From Mycobacterium paraense (GTDB lineage Bacteria; Actinomycetota; Actinomycetes; Mycobacteriales; Mycobacteriaceae), in the NCBI RefSeq assembly GCF_002101815.1, contig NZ_LQPM01000013.1:124001-188000 (forward strand): a stretch of 64,000 bases of DNA. Reading direction: 5' to 3'. Position numbers and translations under genes: made by a program. The notes under the pieces are model-generated. The model was not told the DNA's origin and did not search any database. It was given only the letters and a program-made list of their open reading frames with translations. This document shows, in pieces, positions 7,722-17,170 of this stretch. How positions within the stretch are numbered: position 1 is the stretch's first letter; every line of letters begins with the position of its first letter.

Positions 7722-8567
7722 TCAGATCACGAAATTGAGATTTTCGGCGACCTGGCCGGCGACATCTTTGTCGCCGCCGAGTTCGACGTCCTGGGGGCGC
7801 GCCGGGCTCATCGGGCGCCCCCCGGAAAGCCGGGTGAACTGCAGCCCGTCCAGCCGGATCGTCGCCGTCGGCTCTTGGCCGCCGAAGTCGTCGACCAGCT
7901 GAGCGCGCCCCTCCACGTTGACGCGGATCTCGCGGGCCACCGGCCCGGTCAGCTCGAAGAGGATGCGCGAACCGTCCGGCGCCTTGGCGCGCTTGCCCAC
8001 CACGTAGCCCATCGTCGCGGCGACCTCATCGAGGGAAAGTTCCGAAGCAGGCCCGCGCAGCGCGTCGTCGGACGACGGCCGCGACAGCGCCTCCCGGATG
8101 TCCTGCTCGTGCATCCAGCAGTCGAACACCCGGACCCGCATGAACCGGCCGTAACTTTCCATGCCCACCGGCGTCGGCGCCACCGCATCCCAGTCCTCGG
8201 CGGACATGTTCGTCAGGGCCTTGCGCCGGTCGCCGGTGATGTCCCTGAACCGTGCCAGCACGTCGGCGCCGGCTTCCGAGCTGAGGTGGCGGACCCAGCA
8301 CTCGTTCATGACGCCGATGTCGTTGCGGACATGCTCGAGCGCCGAGACGTCGATGTCGGGCTGGGGAGCCGGGACACCGGCGAGGAAGGACTCGGTGCCG
8401 ATCATGTGCGCCACCAGGGCCTTGACGTCCCATCCCGGCAGCGGACTGGGCGCCTGCCATTCCGCCTCGGAGAGCCCGTCCAGCAGGGCGTCGATGTCGT
8501 CCCACACCGCGAAGAGGCCAGCGAGCACCTCGGATTTGTCGAGCTTGGTCACCGGTCGATCGGCCAT
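7722..8567 (-). CDS. Maleylpyruvate-isomerase-type (DinB-fold) protein, Rv3099c-like
   Basis: 281 aa, close in length to M. tuberculosis Rv3099c and in the same place before smpB. The N-terminal part (LPGWDVKALVAHMIG at about 43-57, then VFDCWMHEQDIREAL at about 148-162) is the four-helix MDMPI/DinB-like fold, with histidines that in relatives bind a metal. The C-terminal 90 residues resemble the SCP2-like tail of the same family, ending in RLSGGR and a run to NFVI. Some relatives act as mycothiol-dependent isomerases or transferases; that function is only inferred here. Confidence 0.7.
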   Translation of the reverse strand: MADRPVTKLDKSEVLAGLFAVWDDIDALLDGLSEAEWQAPSPLPGWDVKALVAHMIGTESFLAGVPAPQPDIDVSALEHVRNDIGVMNECWVRHLSSEAGADVLARFRDITGDRRKALTNMSAEDWDAVAPTPVGMESYGRFMRVRVFDCWMHEQDIREALSRPSSDDALRGPASELSLDEVAATMGYVVGKRAKAPDGSRILFELTGPVAREIRVNVEGRAQLVDDFGGQEPTATIRLDGLQFTRLSGGRPMSPARPQDVELGGDKDVAGQVAENLNFVI

Positions 8568-8599
8568 GGTCGGATAGTAGGCCGATCACCGGCCAATCG

Positions 8600-9388
8600 T
8601 TAGCTTGCGGCGATCATCGCCACGGAGCCCATGGCCATCACCATGCCGACCCCCTGCAGGCGGCTGACCCGCTCGCGCAGCACCACCATCGCCAGCACGA
8701 CGGTCGCGGCCGGATACAGCGAGATCAAGATGCTGGCCAGCGAGAGCAGCCAGGTGTGCAGCGCCAGCAGCATCGTCACGTTGGCGCAGATGTCCAGCAG
8801 GGCGACCGTCAGCGCCATCTTCATCGGCTTGCCGCGCGGCAGCCGCAAGTTGTTGCTCATCGCGGACATGCCGACCACCACCGCAGTCGCGGCCAGGCGG
8901 GCGAACACCAGCGGCCAGAGCTTCGTCGCATGTGGGGCCTGATGCAGGAACACCATGTTGAGCCCCATCGCCGACCCGGCCAGCACTGTGAGCCAGGCCA
9001 CCTTCGGGGTGAATCGGTAGGGCGTCACGCCGTCGGCGGTGGCCTCGCGGCTGACCAGCATCACCGCGATCAGCGCCAGCACGACGCCCACCGAGGCCGC
9101 CTGTCCCGGCCGCTCCCCCAGCGCCACCCCGACCGCGACGGGCACGGCCGCATTCAAGACGGCGGCCAGCGGTGAGACCACCGAGATCGGTCCGGAGCCC
9201 AGCGCCGCGAAGAACGCCCACATCCCGAACGCCATGCCAATGCCGTACAGGCTGCCCCAGATGATCGCGCCGGATTGGATCGGGCCGCCCACGCCAATGG
9301 CCAGCACACCGAGAATCAGCGCCTCGAGCGGGTAGGCCACCAGCATCACCCGCAATGCGGCCACCCGTCGAGCAGCTACACCGCCCAC
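8600..9388 (-). CDS. DMT-superfamily (EamA) transporter; start uncertain
   Basis: 262 aa from the GTG at 9388, with about nine hydrophobic segments and two EamA-type halves (first ends near RPGQAASVGVVLALIAVML; second ends RERVSRLQGVGMVMAMGSVA). In-frame translation upstream of the GTG continues with good transporter-like sequence (AAYAQLSAVTYGVSDFVGG) back into the end of smpB, but I find no in-frame ATG, GTG or TTG there. The first helix is therefore incomplete unless a rare start near 9445 is used. It probably exports a small metabolite. M. tuberculosis, as I recall, has no gene at this place between Rv3099c and smpB. Confidence 0.7.
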   Translation of the reverse strand: MGGVAARRVAALRVMLVAYPLEALILGVLAIGVGGPIQSGAIIWGSLYGIGMAFGMWAFFAALGSGPISVVSPLAAVLNAAVPVAVGVALGERPGQAASVGVVLALIAVMLVSREATADGVTPYRFTPKVAWLTVLAGSAMGLNMVFLHQAPHATKLWPLVFARLAATAVVVGMSAMSNNLRLPRGKPMKMALTVALLDICANVTMLLALHTWLLSLASILISLYPAATVVLAMVVLRERVSRLQGVGMVMAMGSVAMIAAS

Positions 9389-9441
9389 GAAATCGCTGAC
9401 CCCGTACGTGACGGCAGACAGCTGGGCGTAAGCCGCCCCGA

Positions 9442-9951
9442 TCAGTTCATGCCCTTGGCTCGCCGGCCCAACTCTCGATGCAGTTCGCGATTGGCGTCGC
9501 GACGGGCCATGTCCTGGCGCTTGTCGTAGGCTCGCTTGCCGCGCGCGAGCGCGAGCTCGACCTTGACCTTTCCTTCGGAGAAATACAGAGACATTGGCAC
9601 GAGCGCGAGGTTACCATCTCGTATCTTGCCGACCAGTCTGTCGATTTGTTGCCTATGTAACAACAACTTTCGATTGCGACGAGGGTCATGGTTGGTCCAG
9701 CTACCGTGCTGGTACTCGGGGATGTAGAGGTTGCGCAACCACACTTCGCCGTCGTCAACCGTTGCGAAAGCGTCGGCCAACGACGCGTGGCCCTCGCGCA
9801 GGCTCTTGACTTCGGTACCCTGCAAGGCCACGCCGGCCTCGTAAAGCTCCTCGATCGAATAGTTGTGGCGCGCTTTGCGATTGGTGGCCACGATCTGTTT
9901 GCTGCCGCGCTTGTCGCCCGCCGCCTTGCCCCGGCTCGAGTCTTTGGCCAC
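9442..9951 (-). CDS. smpB: SsrA-binding protein SmpB
   Basis: 169 aa from a GTG start. It has the SmpB signatures RKARHNYSIEELYEAGV, LQGTEVKSLREG and the C-terminal basic helix (RGKRAYDKRQDMARRDANRE) that enters the ribosome A-site path. SmpB binds the tRNA-like part of tmRNA and delivers it to stalled ribosomes. The gene follows ftsX by two bases, so it is probably co-transcribed with ftsEX. Its RNA partner ssrA lies about 3 kb downstream on the same strand. Confidence 0.96.
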   Translation of the reverse strand: MAKDSSRGKAAGDKRGSKQIVATNRKARHNYSIEELYEAGVALQGTEVKSLREGHASLADAFATVDDGEVWLRNLYIPEYQHGSWTNHDPRRNRKLLLHRQQIDRLVGKIRDGNLALVPMSLYFSEGKVKVELALARGKRAYDKRQDMARRDANRELHRELGRRAKGMN

Positions 9952-9953
9952 AG

Positions 9954-10847
9954 CTACCGCCGTACGTACAGGCGCAACGTCACGTAGGCGGTCAGTCCGG
10001 CCATCGACACGCCGAGCAGGAACAGGATCGGCGAGATGTAAATGATGTCGGCGTAGTCGACCCGGGCGATCAGGTTCGCTTGATAGAACTGGTTGAGCGC
10101 GTTGTCCAAAAACGTTGCCCGGACCAGAATTAGGCCGGCGACCGCGATGGCCACACCCAGCGCCGCGGCGACCATCGCCTCCACCAGGAACGGCAGCTGG
10201 GTATACAAGCGGCTGGCGCCGACCAGGCGCATGATTCCGATCTCGGTGCGGCGGGTGAACGCCGCGACCTGGACCATGTTGGCAATCAACAGGATCGCGC
10301 CGACGGCCTGTACCAGGGCGACGGCGAACGCGACATTGCTCAACCCGTCCAGCACCGCGAACAACCGGTCGATCAGGTCCTTCTGGTTGAGCACGGACAG
10401 CACCCCGGGCTGACCCTGCATCGCGGTGTCAAAGTCCTTGTGCTGCTCGGGGTTATTTAGCTTGACGATGAAAGATGCCGGAAACGAGTCCTTTCCGGCC
10501 ACGTCCTTGTACTGCGGGAACTTGCGGATGGCGTCGTTATAGGCGTCCTCGCGGTTGAGGAACCGCACCGATTTGACGTCCTCACGCTTGTCGATCTTCT
10601 CCCGCAGCGCCTTACACGGGTTGCCGGTGCAGGAGGGGTCGTTGGCGGAGACGTCCTCGGTGAGGAAGACCTGCGTCTCGACGCGGTCGAGGTAGATGGC
10701 CCGGGAGTGTTCGGCCAGCCGAACCACCAGCAGGCCGCCGCCGAACAGGCCGATCGAAATCGCGGTCGTCAGGATCATCGCGGCCGTCATGGTGACGTTG
10801 CGACGAAGGCCGGTCAGGACCTCATTGAGTAGAAAGCCGAAGCGCAC
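9954..10847 (-). CDS. ftsX: Cell-division protein FtsX
   Basis: 297 aa ABC-type permease. Topology is the FtsX one: a first membrane helix at about residues 20-42 ([20 protein letters not shown]), a large external domain (about 45-170, with C73 and C78 close together), then three helices ending in VTLRLYVRR. With FtsE it controls peptidoglycan hydrolases such as RipC at the septum; it is not a classical importer. It follows ftsE directly with no gap. Confidence 0.95.
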   Translation of the reverse strand: MRFGFLLNEVLTGLRRNVTMTAAMILTTAISIGLFGGGLLVVRLAEHSRAIYLDRVETQVFLTEDVSANDPSCTGNPCKALREKIDKREDVKSVRFLNREDAYNDAIRKFPQYKDVAGKDSFPASFIVKLNNPEQHKDFDTAMQGQPGVLSVLNQKDLIDRLFAVLDGLSNVAFAVALVQAVGAILLIANMVQVAAFTRRTEIGIMRLVGASRLYTQLPFLVEAMVAAALGVAIAVAGLILVRATFLDNALNQFYQANLIARVDYADIIYISPILFLLGVSMAGLTAYVTLRLYVRR

Positions 10848-11537
10848 TTAGCGGTCCATCCCGTAGACGCCGCGCTGCTCGTCGCGCACCAGCCGGCCCA
10901 GAGACAGCTCGACGACCCGCTGCCGCATCGAGTCCACGATGTGGTGGTCGTGCGTGGCCATCAGCACCGTCGTGCCGGTGCGGTTGATGCGCTCCAACAA
11001 ATCCATGATGTCCTTACTGGTATCCGGGTCGAGGTTGCCGGTCGGCTCGTCGGCCAGCAGCACCAGGGGCCGGTTGACGAACGCGCGGGCTATCGCCACC
11101 CGCTGCTGCTCGCCACCCGACAATTCGTGCGGCAGCCGGTTGGCCTTGCCGGACAGGCCGACCGTCTCGAGCACGTCGGGCACCACCCGGTTGATCGCAT
11201 CTCGGCGCTTGCCGATGACCTCCAGCGCGAAAGCGACGTTTTCGTAGACGGTCTTTTGCTGCAGCAACCGGAAATCCTGGAACACGCAACCGATCACCTG
11301 GCGCAGCTTCGGGATGTGCCGTCCGGGCAGCTTGTTGACGTGGAACTTCGAGACCCGGACGTCGCCGGTGTTGGGCGACTCCTCACCCAGCAGCAGCCGC
11401 ATGAACGTCGATTTGCCCGAGCCCGAGGGGCCGATCAGGAAGACGAATTCACCCTTGTCGATTTTGACGTTGATGTCGTCCAGCGCCGGGCGGGCCGACG
11501 CTTTGTACTTCTTGCTGACATTGTCAAGGGTGATCAT
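10848..11537 (-). CDS. ftsE: Cell-division ATP-binding protein FtsE
   Basis: 229 aa from the ATG at 11537; a GTG one codon earlier (11540) is the other possible start. Walker [10 protein letters not shown] lies at about 36-44, signature [14 protein letters not shown] and Walker [14 protein letters not shown] follow, and the H-loop is ATHDHHIV. It is the ATPase that powers FtsX in the divisome. Upstream genes (proline-rich membrane protein, MscS-like, prfB) are on the same strand in the same order as in M. tuberculosis Rv3101c-Rv3105c. Confidence 0.96.
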   Translation of the reverse strand: MITLDNVSKKYKASARPALDDINVKIDKGEFVFLIGPSGSGKSTFMRLLLGEESPNTGDVRVSKFHVNKLPGRHIPKLRQVIGCVFQDFRLLQQKTVYENVAFALEVIGKRRDAINRVVPDVLETVGLSGKANRLPHELSGGEQQRVAIARAFVNRPLVLLADEPTGNLDPDTSKDIMDLLERINRTGTTVLMATHDHHIVDSMRQRVVELSLGRLVRDEQRGVYGMDR

Positions 11538-11580
11538 CACGGCACGCCAGTGTAGCGGTGAATTTCGCTGGCAAGCGAAG

Positions 11581-12069
11581 TCAGCTGGCCGGCGCCGGCG
11601 AACTCGGCACCGGGCCGGGCCCCGGCTGGGGCAGCTGCGGCGGGGTCGGCGTGGGGCTCGTGCTCGGCGGACAGAAGGGCGCCGGCAGCAGGCACGGCAG
11701 CTGTGGCGGCGCGAATGGCGGGGGCGTCGTGGTGGTGGTCGTCGTGGTGGTCGGCGGCGTGGTGGTGGTCGGCGGCACGGTCGTCGTCGGGGTGGGCGTG
11801 AACGTGACGGTGGCCGGCGGCTGCTGCACCCGGCTGCGCGGCACCCAGGTGTAGTTCGGGTCGGGCACGAAGCCCGGCGGCACCACCTGCGGGGCCGGTG
11901 GCTTGGCAGCCGGTTCGGGGCGGTAGGTGTCGTACACCCACCAGGTGGCCAGGAATATCACGATCAGGATCAGCGTCGAGGTGCGCATCCGGCCGCCGAA
12001 CAGGTGGCTCCAGCGCCGTTGCTGCTTATCCTCGGCGCGCCGCTCGAGGATGCTCACGGTGAACTTCAC
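11581..12069 (-). CDS. Proline/threonine-rich single-pass membrane protein (Rv3103c-like)
   Basis: 162 aa from the GTG at 12069, which overlaps the stop of the upstream channel gene as GTGA. Residues 1-27 are basic and cytoplasmic, followed by one membrane helix ([18 protein letters not shown], about 31-48), then a Pro-rich external part with an uninterrupted [14 protein letters not shown] tract at about residues 100-115. The equivalent in M. tuberculosis is called a conserved proline-rich membrane protein. The function is unknown; location next to ftsEX suggests a cell-envelope role. An internal ATG at 11988 could also serve as the start. Confidence 0.75.
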   Translation of the reverse strand: MKFTVSILERRAEDKQQRRWSHLFGGRMRTSTLILIVIFLATWWVYDTYRPEPAAKPPAPQVVPPGFVPDPNYTWVPRSRVQQPPATVTFTPTPTTTVPPTTTTPPTTTTTTTTTPPPFAPPQLPCLLPAPFCPPSTSPTPTPPQLPQPGPGPVPSSPAPAS

Positions 12070-13049
12070 CGGCCCTGCACCGCCGCATCGGCTTGTCGTT
12101 CGGCGGCCTCGGCGGCCGGCACCGAGGGGTCGTCGACGAGGCCGACCTTCGCGTCGGCCGCGGTCATGATCCCGACGCGGGCCAGCGCCCGAATGACGAG
12201 CACGCGCAACTGCCGGCCGACCTCGAACTGCTTGCCGGGCAGGGTGCGGGCCACCACGCGCAGGGTGACGGTGTCGACCTCGATGCTTTCCACGCCCATC
12301 ACGGTCGGCGGGTCCAGCAACAGTTCCCCGAGCACCGGATTGTCCATCGCGCGGTCGCATTCCTGGTGCAAAACGTCATTGACCCGGTTCAGGTCGGCGC
12401 TGGTAGACACCGGGATGTCCACGACGGCGCGGGCCCAGTCCTTGGACAGGTTGACCACCTTGACGATCTGCCCGTTGGGGATGGTCAACACCTCGCCGTC
12501 CGGCGAGCGCAGCCTGGTCACCCGCAGCGTCACGTTCTCGACCGTGCCGCTGGCCTCCGTCGACGCAACGACGGTGAGGTTGACCAGGTCTCCGAACCCA
12601 TACTGCTTTTCCACCAGGATGAAGAACCCGGAAAGCAGGTCTCGCACCAGCTGCTGCGCCCCGAAACCGAGCGCCGCGCCCACCACCGTCGCCGGCGCGA
12701 CCAGGCCGCTCACCGAAAACCGCAGGATGTCGGCGATCTGCAGCATGACCCAGATGCCGATGATGACGACCGAAACCCAGGAGATCACGGACGCCACGGC
12801 CTGGCGGTGCTTGGTGGCCTCCGAGCGCACCAGCGCGTCGCTTTCGGCGAAGCCCAGGTCGAGCTGGCGGGTGACCTGCTGCGCCACCCAGTTGACGAAG
12901 CGGGCCGCGAGCACCGCCGCGATCAACACCATGACGATCCGCAGGCCGCGGGTGATGATCCATTGGCCGGCGTCGCCGCGCCAGAATTCGTGCCAGCCCA
13001 TCGCCTGTATCGAGGCAGTTGCGGCAGTAAGTGTCGTGTTAGTCAGCAT
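12066..13049 (-). CDS. MscS-type mechanosensitive ion channel (Rv3104c-like)
   Basis: 327 aa. There is an N-terminal membrane helix (about 33-52), a second pair around 85-115, and the pore-helix region [35 protein letters not shown], which is the MscS signature of small residues and the following beta domain (residues about 165-265). It should open under membrane tension. It overlaps the end of prfB by 11 bases and is coupled to the next gene by GTGA. Confidence 0.85.
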   Translation of the reverse strand: MLTNTTLTAATASIQAMGWHEFWRGDAGQWIITRGLRIVMVLIAAVLAARFVNWVAQQVTRQLDLGFAESDALVRSEATKHRQAVASVISWVSVVIIGIWVMLQIADILRFSVSGLVAPATVVGAALGFGAQQLVRDLLSGFFILVEKQYGFGDLVNLTVVASTEASGTVENVTLRVTRLRSPDGEVLTIPNGQIVKVVNLSKDWARAVVDIPVSTSADLNRVNDVLHQECDRAMDNPVLGELLLDPPTVMGVESIEVDTVTLRVVARTLPGKQFEVGRQLRVLVIRALARVGIMTAADAKVGLVDDPSVPAAEAAERQADAAVQGR

Positions 13050-14148
13050 CTTTTCGATTGCGCCACCGGATCCCCGCTTCCAGGAATCCGTCGATGTCCC
13101 CGTCCAGAACGGCGGTCGGATTGCCCACCTCGTACTCGGTTCGCAGATCCTTGACCATCTGATACGGGTGCAGTACGTACGAGCGCATCTGGTTACCCCA
13201 GGAGCTGCCGCCTTCGCCCTTCAAGGCGTCCAGCTCAGCGCGCTCTTCGGATCGCTTGCGCTCCAACAACTTTGCCTGAAGCACTCGCATCGCCGAAATC
13301 TTGTTCTGCAGTTGCGATTTTTCGTTCTGGCAAGTGACGACGATACCCGTCGGGATGTGGGTTAAACGAACCGCGGAGTCAGTGGTGTTCACCGACTGGC
13401 CGCCGGGGCCGCTGGAACGGTAGACGTCCACCCGCACGTCGCCTTCCGGAATCTCGATGTGATCGGTCGTCTCCACCACCGGGAGCACCTCGACTTCGGC
13501 GAACGAAGTCTGCCGCCGGCTCTGGTTGTCGAACGGGCTGATGCGGACCAGCCGGTGGGTGCCCTGCTCGACGGACAACGTGCCGTAGGCGAAGGGAGCG
13601 TGCACCGCGAACGTCGCGCTCTTGATGCCCGCTTCTTCCGCGTAGGAGGTGTCGAACACCTCGACCGGGTACTTGTGCTGCTCGGCCCAGCGGATGTACA
13701 TCCGCATCAGCATCTCGGCCCAGTCGGCCGCGTCCACCCCACCGGCGCCCGAACGGATGGTGACCAGGGCCTCGCGCTCGTCGTACTCCCCCGAGAGCAG
13801 CGTGCGCACCTCGGTGGCCTCTATATCGGCGCGCAGCGCCTTGAGCTCCGCGTCGGCCTCGGCGAGGGTGTCACCGCCCTCACCCTCTTCGGCCGCCAGC
13901 TCGTAGAGCACCGGCAGGTCGTCCAGGCGCTGCCGCAGCTCCTCGATCCGGCGCAACTCGCCCTGCGTATGGGAAAGCTCGCTGGTCACGCGCTGGGCGT
14001 TGGTCTGGTCGTCCCACAGTTTGGGGTCCGACGCCTCGTGCTCCAGCTTCTCGATGCGGCTGCGCAGACCGTCCACATCGAGCACCCGCTCCACCGTGGT
14101 CAGGGTGGAGTCAAGAGCTGCGATGTCGGCTTGACGGTCGGGTTCCAC
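13039..14148 (-). CDS. prfB: Peptide chain release factor 2
   Basis: I use the GTG at 14148 ([14 protein letters not shown]), which matches the start of the M. tuberculosis protein; the frame is open to 14166. The tripeptide SPF ([10 protein letters not shown]), which reads UGA/UAA stop codons, and the catalytic GGQ ([10 protein letters not shown]) are both present. Unlike many bacteria, there is no in-frame UGA near codon 26, so no autoregulatory +1 frameshift is needed. It is divergent from fprA with about 90 bases between the starts. Confidence 0.95.
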   Translation of the reverse strand: MEPDRQADIAALDSTLTTVERVLDVDGLRSRIEKLEHEASDPKLWDDQTNAQRVTSELSHTQGELRRIEELRQRLDDLPVLYELAAEEGEGGDTLAEADAELKALRADIEATEVRTLLSGEYDEREALVTIRSGAGGVDAADWAEMLMRMYIRWAEQHKYPVEVFDTSYAEEAGIKSATFAVHAPFAYGTLSVEQGTHRLVRISPFDNQSRRQTSFAEVEVLPVVETTDHIEIPEGDVRVDVYRSSGPGGQSVNTTDSAVRLTHIPTGIVVTCQNEKSQLQNKISAMRVLQAKLLERKRSEERAELDALKGEGGSSWGNQMRSYVLHPYQMVKDLRTEYEVGNPTAVLDGDIDGFLEAGIRWRNRKDAD

Positions 14149-14238
14149 AGGCGCCCACGTTACCAATGCTCAGGTCGTGGCCCGGGCGCCAGCGTTTAGC
14201 ATCAAGTGACCAGCCCCACACGAACAGAAGGCTCGAGG

Positions 14239-15600
14239 ATGCGCCCATATCACGTCGCGATCGTCGGCTCCGGACCGTCGGGATTCTTCGCCGCGGCATC
14301 GTTGCTGAAGGCCGCCGACGCGTCGGAGAACATCGACGTGGCCGTCGACATGCTGGAGATGCTGCCGACGCCCTGGGGGCTGGTCCGCTCCGGCGTGGCC
14401 CCCGACCACCCGAAGATCAAGTCGATCAGCAAGCAATTCGAGAAGACCGCGGAAGACGATCGCTTCCGCTTCTTCGGCAACGTGGTGGTGGGCGAGCACG
14501 TCGAGGCGGCCGAACTTGCCGAGCGCTATGACGCCGTGATCTATGCCGTCGGGGCGCAGTCCGACCGCGCGCTCAACATTCCCGGTGAGGACCTGCCGGG
14601 CAGCGTCGCCGCGGTCGACTTCGTGGGCTGGTACAACGCGCACCCGAGCTTCGAGCGCAGCACGCCGGACCTGTCGGGCACCCGGGCCGTCGTCGTGGGC
14701 AACGGCAACGTGGCGCTCGACGTGGCGCGCATCCTGGTCACCGACCCGGACGTGCTCGGACAGACCGATATCGCCGACCATGCCCTGGAGTCGCTGCGCC
14801 CCTGCGGTGTCGATGAGGTGGTCATCATCGGCCGGCGCGGGCCGCTGCAGACGGCGTTCACGACGCTCGAGCTGCGCGAGCTCGCGGACCTCGAGGGCGT
14901 CGACGTGATCGTCGACCCGGCCCAGCTGGAGGGCATCAGCGACGAGGACGCGGCCGCGGTGGGCAAGACGACGAAGCAGAACATCAAGGTGCTGCGCGAC
15001 TACGCCCAGCGCGCCCCGCGGCCCGGCCATCGCCGAATCGTCTTCCGGTTCCTCACTTCGCCGATCGAGATCAAGGGCGACGGCAAGGTGGAGAGCATCG
15101 TGCTCGGGCGCAACGAGCTGGTCACCGACGAGAGCGGGCGGGTGTCGGCGAAGGACACCGGCGAGCGCGAGGAGCTGCCGGCCCAATTGGTGGTGCGGTC
15201 GGTCGGTTACCGAGGCGTGCCCACCCCGGGGCTGCCGTTCGATGACAGGAGCGCGACCATCCCCAACACCGACGGCCGGGTGGAGGGCAGCCGCAACGAG
15301 TACGTCGTCGGGTGGATCAAGCGCGGGCCGACCGGTGTGATCGGTACCAATAAGAAGGACTCCCAGGACACCGTCGACACCTTGCTGAGCGACCTGGCCG
15401 CCGCCGAGAAACTCGCGGACTTCGGCGACGACCACGCCGAGGAGCTGGTCGACTGGCTGGCATCGCGCCAGCCGAAGCTGGTCACCTCCGAGCACTGGGA
15501 GGTCATCGACCGCCACGAGCGAGCCGCCGGCGAGCCCCACGGGCGTCCGCGCGTCAAGCTACCCAGCCTGGCGGAGCTGCTGCGCATCGGGCACGGCTGA
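14239..15600 (+). CDS. fprA: NADPH-ferredoxin reductase FprA
   Basis: 453 aa from the ATG at 14239, preceded by GAGG; an upstream ATG at 14206 is less likely because the family begins MRPY. It is an adrenodoxin-reductase-type flavoprotein: FAD site VAIVGSGPSGFFAA near the start, LPTPWGLVRSGVAPDHP, NADPH site VVVGNGNVALDVAR (about 154-167), and RGPTGVIGTNKKD near the end. It passes electrons from NADPH to ferredoxins. TAGCAT at 14197-14202 may be its -10 element. The next gene is convergent with only 10 bases between. Confidence 0.96.
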   Translation: MRPYHVAIVGSGPSGFFAAASLLKAADASENIDVAVDMLEMLPTPWGLVRSGVAPDHPKIKSISKQFEKTAEDDRFRFFGNVVVGEHVEAAELAERYDAVIYAVGAQSDRALNIPGEDLPGSVAAVDFVGWYNAHPSFERSTPDLSGTRAVVVGNGNVALDVARILVTDPDVLGQTDIADHALESLRPCGVDEVVIIGRRGPLQTAFTTLELRELADLEGVDVIVDPAQLEGISDEDAAAVGKTTKQNIKVLRDYAQRAPRPGHRRIVFRFLTSPIEIKGDGKVESIVLGRNELVTDESGRVSAKDTGEREELPAQLVVRSVGYRGVPTPGLPFDDRSATIPNTDGRVEGSRNEYVVGWIKRGPTGVIGTNKKDSQDTVDTLLSDLAAAEKLADFGDDHAEELVDWLASRQPKLVTSEHWEVIDRHERAAGEPHGRPRVKLPSLAELLRIGHG

Positions 15601-15610
15601 TCCTGCGCCG

Positions 15611-16234
15611 TTAAAACCATTGGCGATCGAGCGAGTACGGGTAGCGGGTCACCCCCAACTTGACCAGCACCCGCGACACCCGTTTGCGCACGACGTCTTC
15701 CGCCAACGTCGTCCGCTCGGCGATCTGGCTGTCGGTCAGGCCGTCACCGAGCAAGCTCAACAACGCGCGGTCCCGCTCGTCGAGGCCCCAGCGCCCGGCG
15801 TTTCCCTCGGCGATCCGCCACAGCCGCTCCATCAGCGCGGCCGTGGCGCGCGGATCGAGTAGGGATCGCCCCGCCCCGACATGCTTGATGGCGGAAGCCA
15901 ATTCCATACCCTTGATGTCTTTGACGACGTATCCGCTGCCGCCGGCCAAGATCGCATACAGCATCGCCTCTTCAGAGCCCTGCGACGTGAGGATCAGGCA
16001 GCGCAGATCCGGCATGGACGACCGGAGATCGCGGCACAACTGGACGCCGTTCCCGTCGGGCAGCCAGTCGTCGAGTACCGCGACGTCGGGAGTGGCCGCG
16101 GGGATCTTGGTCATCGCCTCGGCGACCGACCCGGCCTCCCCGACGCAGTCGAGTTCCGGGTCCGCACAAAGCAAGTCGATCAGGCCGCGCCGTACCTCCG
16201 CGTGATCGTCGACCAAAAAGAAAGTCATGCTCAT
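15611..16234 (-). CDS. DevR/DosR-like response regulator (orphan, altered recognition helix)
   Basis: 207 aa (ATG at 16234, or 205 aa from 16228). The receiver domain is very close to DevR: FFLVDDH, VAVLD with the phosphoacceptor Asp, [19 protein letters not shown] with the conserved Thr/Ser and Lys. The LuxR-type helix-turn-helix is present ([24 protein letters not shown]), but the recognition helix reads [12 protein letters not shown] where DevR has LAEKTVKNYVSR, so three DNA-contacting residues (Lys179, Lys182 and Asn183 of DevR) are changed. It lies 22 bases after the Rv3134c-like gene, as devR does, but no devS kinase follows: the next gene is convergent fprA. Confidence 0.85.
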   Translation of the reverse strand: MSMTFFLVDDHAEVRRGLIDLLCADPELDCVGEAGSVAEAMTKIPAATPDVAVLDDWLPDGNGVQLCRDLRSSMPDLRCLILTSQGSEEAMLYAILAGGSGYVVKDIKGMELASAIKHVGAGRSLLDPRATAALMERLWRIAEGNAGRWGLDERDRALLSLLGDGLTDSQIAERTTLAEDVVRKRVSRVLVKLGVTRYPYSLDRQWF

Positions 16235-16256
16235 CCGAGTCGCCGCCCGCACGCCT

Positions 16257-17054
16257 CTACAGATTGCTCGAACGCGTGGCGAGAATCGAGTTTCCGGCGT
16301 TGTGCGCGCCGCACAGGTCGTAGCACGCGCGGGCGTCGGTGACGAAGAGCTGATCCGGCTCCTGGTTGGCGGCCAGATAGTCATCGACGGTCCCCCGCAC
16401 CACGGCGGAATCGACGGGGACGTCGGGGTACTGCCGCGTCCACCGGGCGATCCGCCGTCTCAGCAGCGCGTGCGCGGCACGTTTCGCCTCGACGTCATCC
16501 GGCCCCGCGGACCGGGCTACCGCTATCGCGCGCAGCGGGGCGTGTCGCAGCCTCGCCTCCTCGAAGGCTTGCCGCAGCACGCCGGCGTTGTCGGCTTGCA
16601 CCGTGACTCGACCAACCCTGGCGGCTGCCCGCCTGCCCGACGGGCGCCGGATGACGGCGACCGGGCACAGCGCCGACGCGGCCAAGCTCGCAGAAAGGGA
16701 GCCGACGCCGTGGGCTGCGTGGTTGAGTCCAATGGACCCGACACACATCATCACCGCCGACCTGGACTCTTCCATCGTGCTGGCAAGCGGCTTGCCCCAA
16801 AGGATTTCGGCTTCGACCTTCGCCGGCTGCCCGGTGGCCTCGACGGCCCGCCGGGCGTCTTGCAACGCCGACCGGGCGGTGGCCAACCGGCCCTCGCGAT
16901 CCCCTGCCGCCTGACGTTCTGACGGCTCGATCACGTAAATCAATCGCAGCGGTATGTCGCGGCTCACCGCCTCGTCGACCGCCCAGCGCGCGGCCGCAAC
17001 GGCCGCTTTCGATCCGTCGACGCCAACGACGACGCTCGGGGCTGAATCACCCAT
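16257..17054 (-). CDS. Tandem universal stress protein (Rv3134c-like)
   Basis: 265 aa with two USP domains. The first begins [23 protein letters not shown] and ends with [11 protein letters not shown]...LCPVAVI, and the second is a more divergent copy ending [15 protein letters not shown]. Rv3134c has the same architecture and is co-transcribed with devR, as this gene appears to be (22-base gap). The ATG is preceded by AGGAG. The region 27-62 bases upstream carries an 11-bp inverted repeat and, further out, DosR-box-like sites. USP proteins bind ATP and are induced in hypoxia; the exact role is unknown. Confidence 0.87.
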   Translation of the reverse strand: MGDSAPSVVVGVDGSKAAVAAARWAVDEAVSRDIPLRLIYVIEPSERQAAGDREGRLATARSALQDARRAVEATGQPAKVEAEILWGKPLASTMEESRSAVMMCVGSIGLNHAAHGVGSLSASLAASALCPVAVIRRPSGRRAAARVGRVTVQADNAGVLRQAFEEARLRHAPLRAIAVARSAGPDDVEAKRAAHALLRRRIARWTRQYPDVPVDSAVVRGTVDDYLAANQEPDQLFVTDARACYDLCGAHNAGNSILATRSSNL

Positions 17055-17080
17055 CCGGGTCTCCTGCGCTGCTCGGAATT

Positions 17081-17116
17081 GCCAATACGGTTACGGCCCA
17101 CCCGTACCGTATTGGC
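17081..17116. promoter_or_regulatory. Inverted repeat upstream of the universal stress gene
   Basis: Arms GCCAATACGGT (17081-17091) and ACCGTATTGGC (17106-17116) are perfect complements over 11 bp with a 14-base spacer. It ends 27 bases before the ATG of the Rv3134c-like gene. It may be an operator or a 5'-leader hairpin. Confidence 0.55.
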
Positions 17117-17153
17117 GGCAGGCCCGGACACCCAGGGGCGTTCGGTTCACATT

Positions 17154-17170
17154 TGGGGGCCATTGGTCCC
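17154..17170. promoter_or_regulatory. DosR-box-like element
   Basis: TGGGGGCCATTGGTCCC has imperfect dyad symmetry (GGGGCC-ATT-GGTCCC) and partly matches the published DosR consensus with GGGAC and GTCCC half-sites. A related copy lies at 17400-17414. The match is incomplete. Confidence 0.35.

Noticed and set aside
13039..14148. Programmed +1 frameshift in prfB
   Set aside because: The gene is a single open frame from its start with no in-frame UGA near the usual site.
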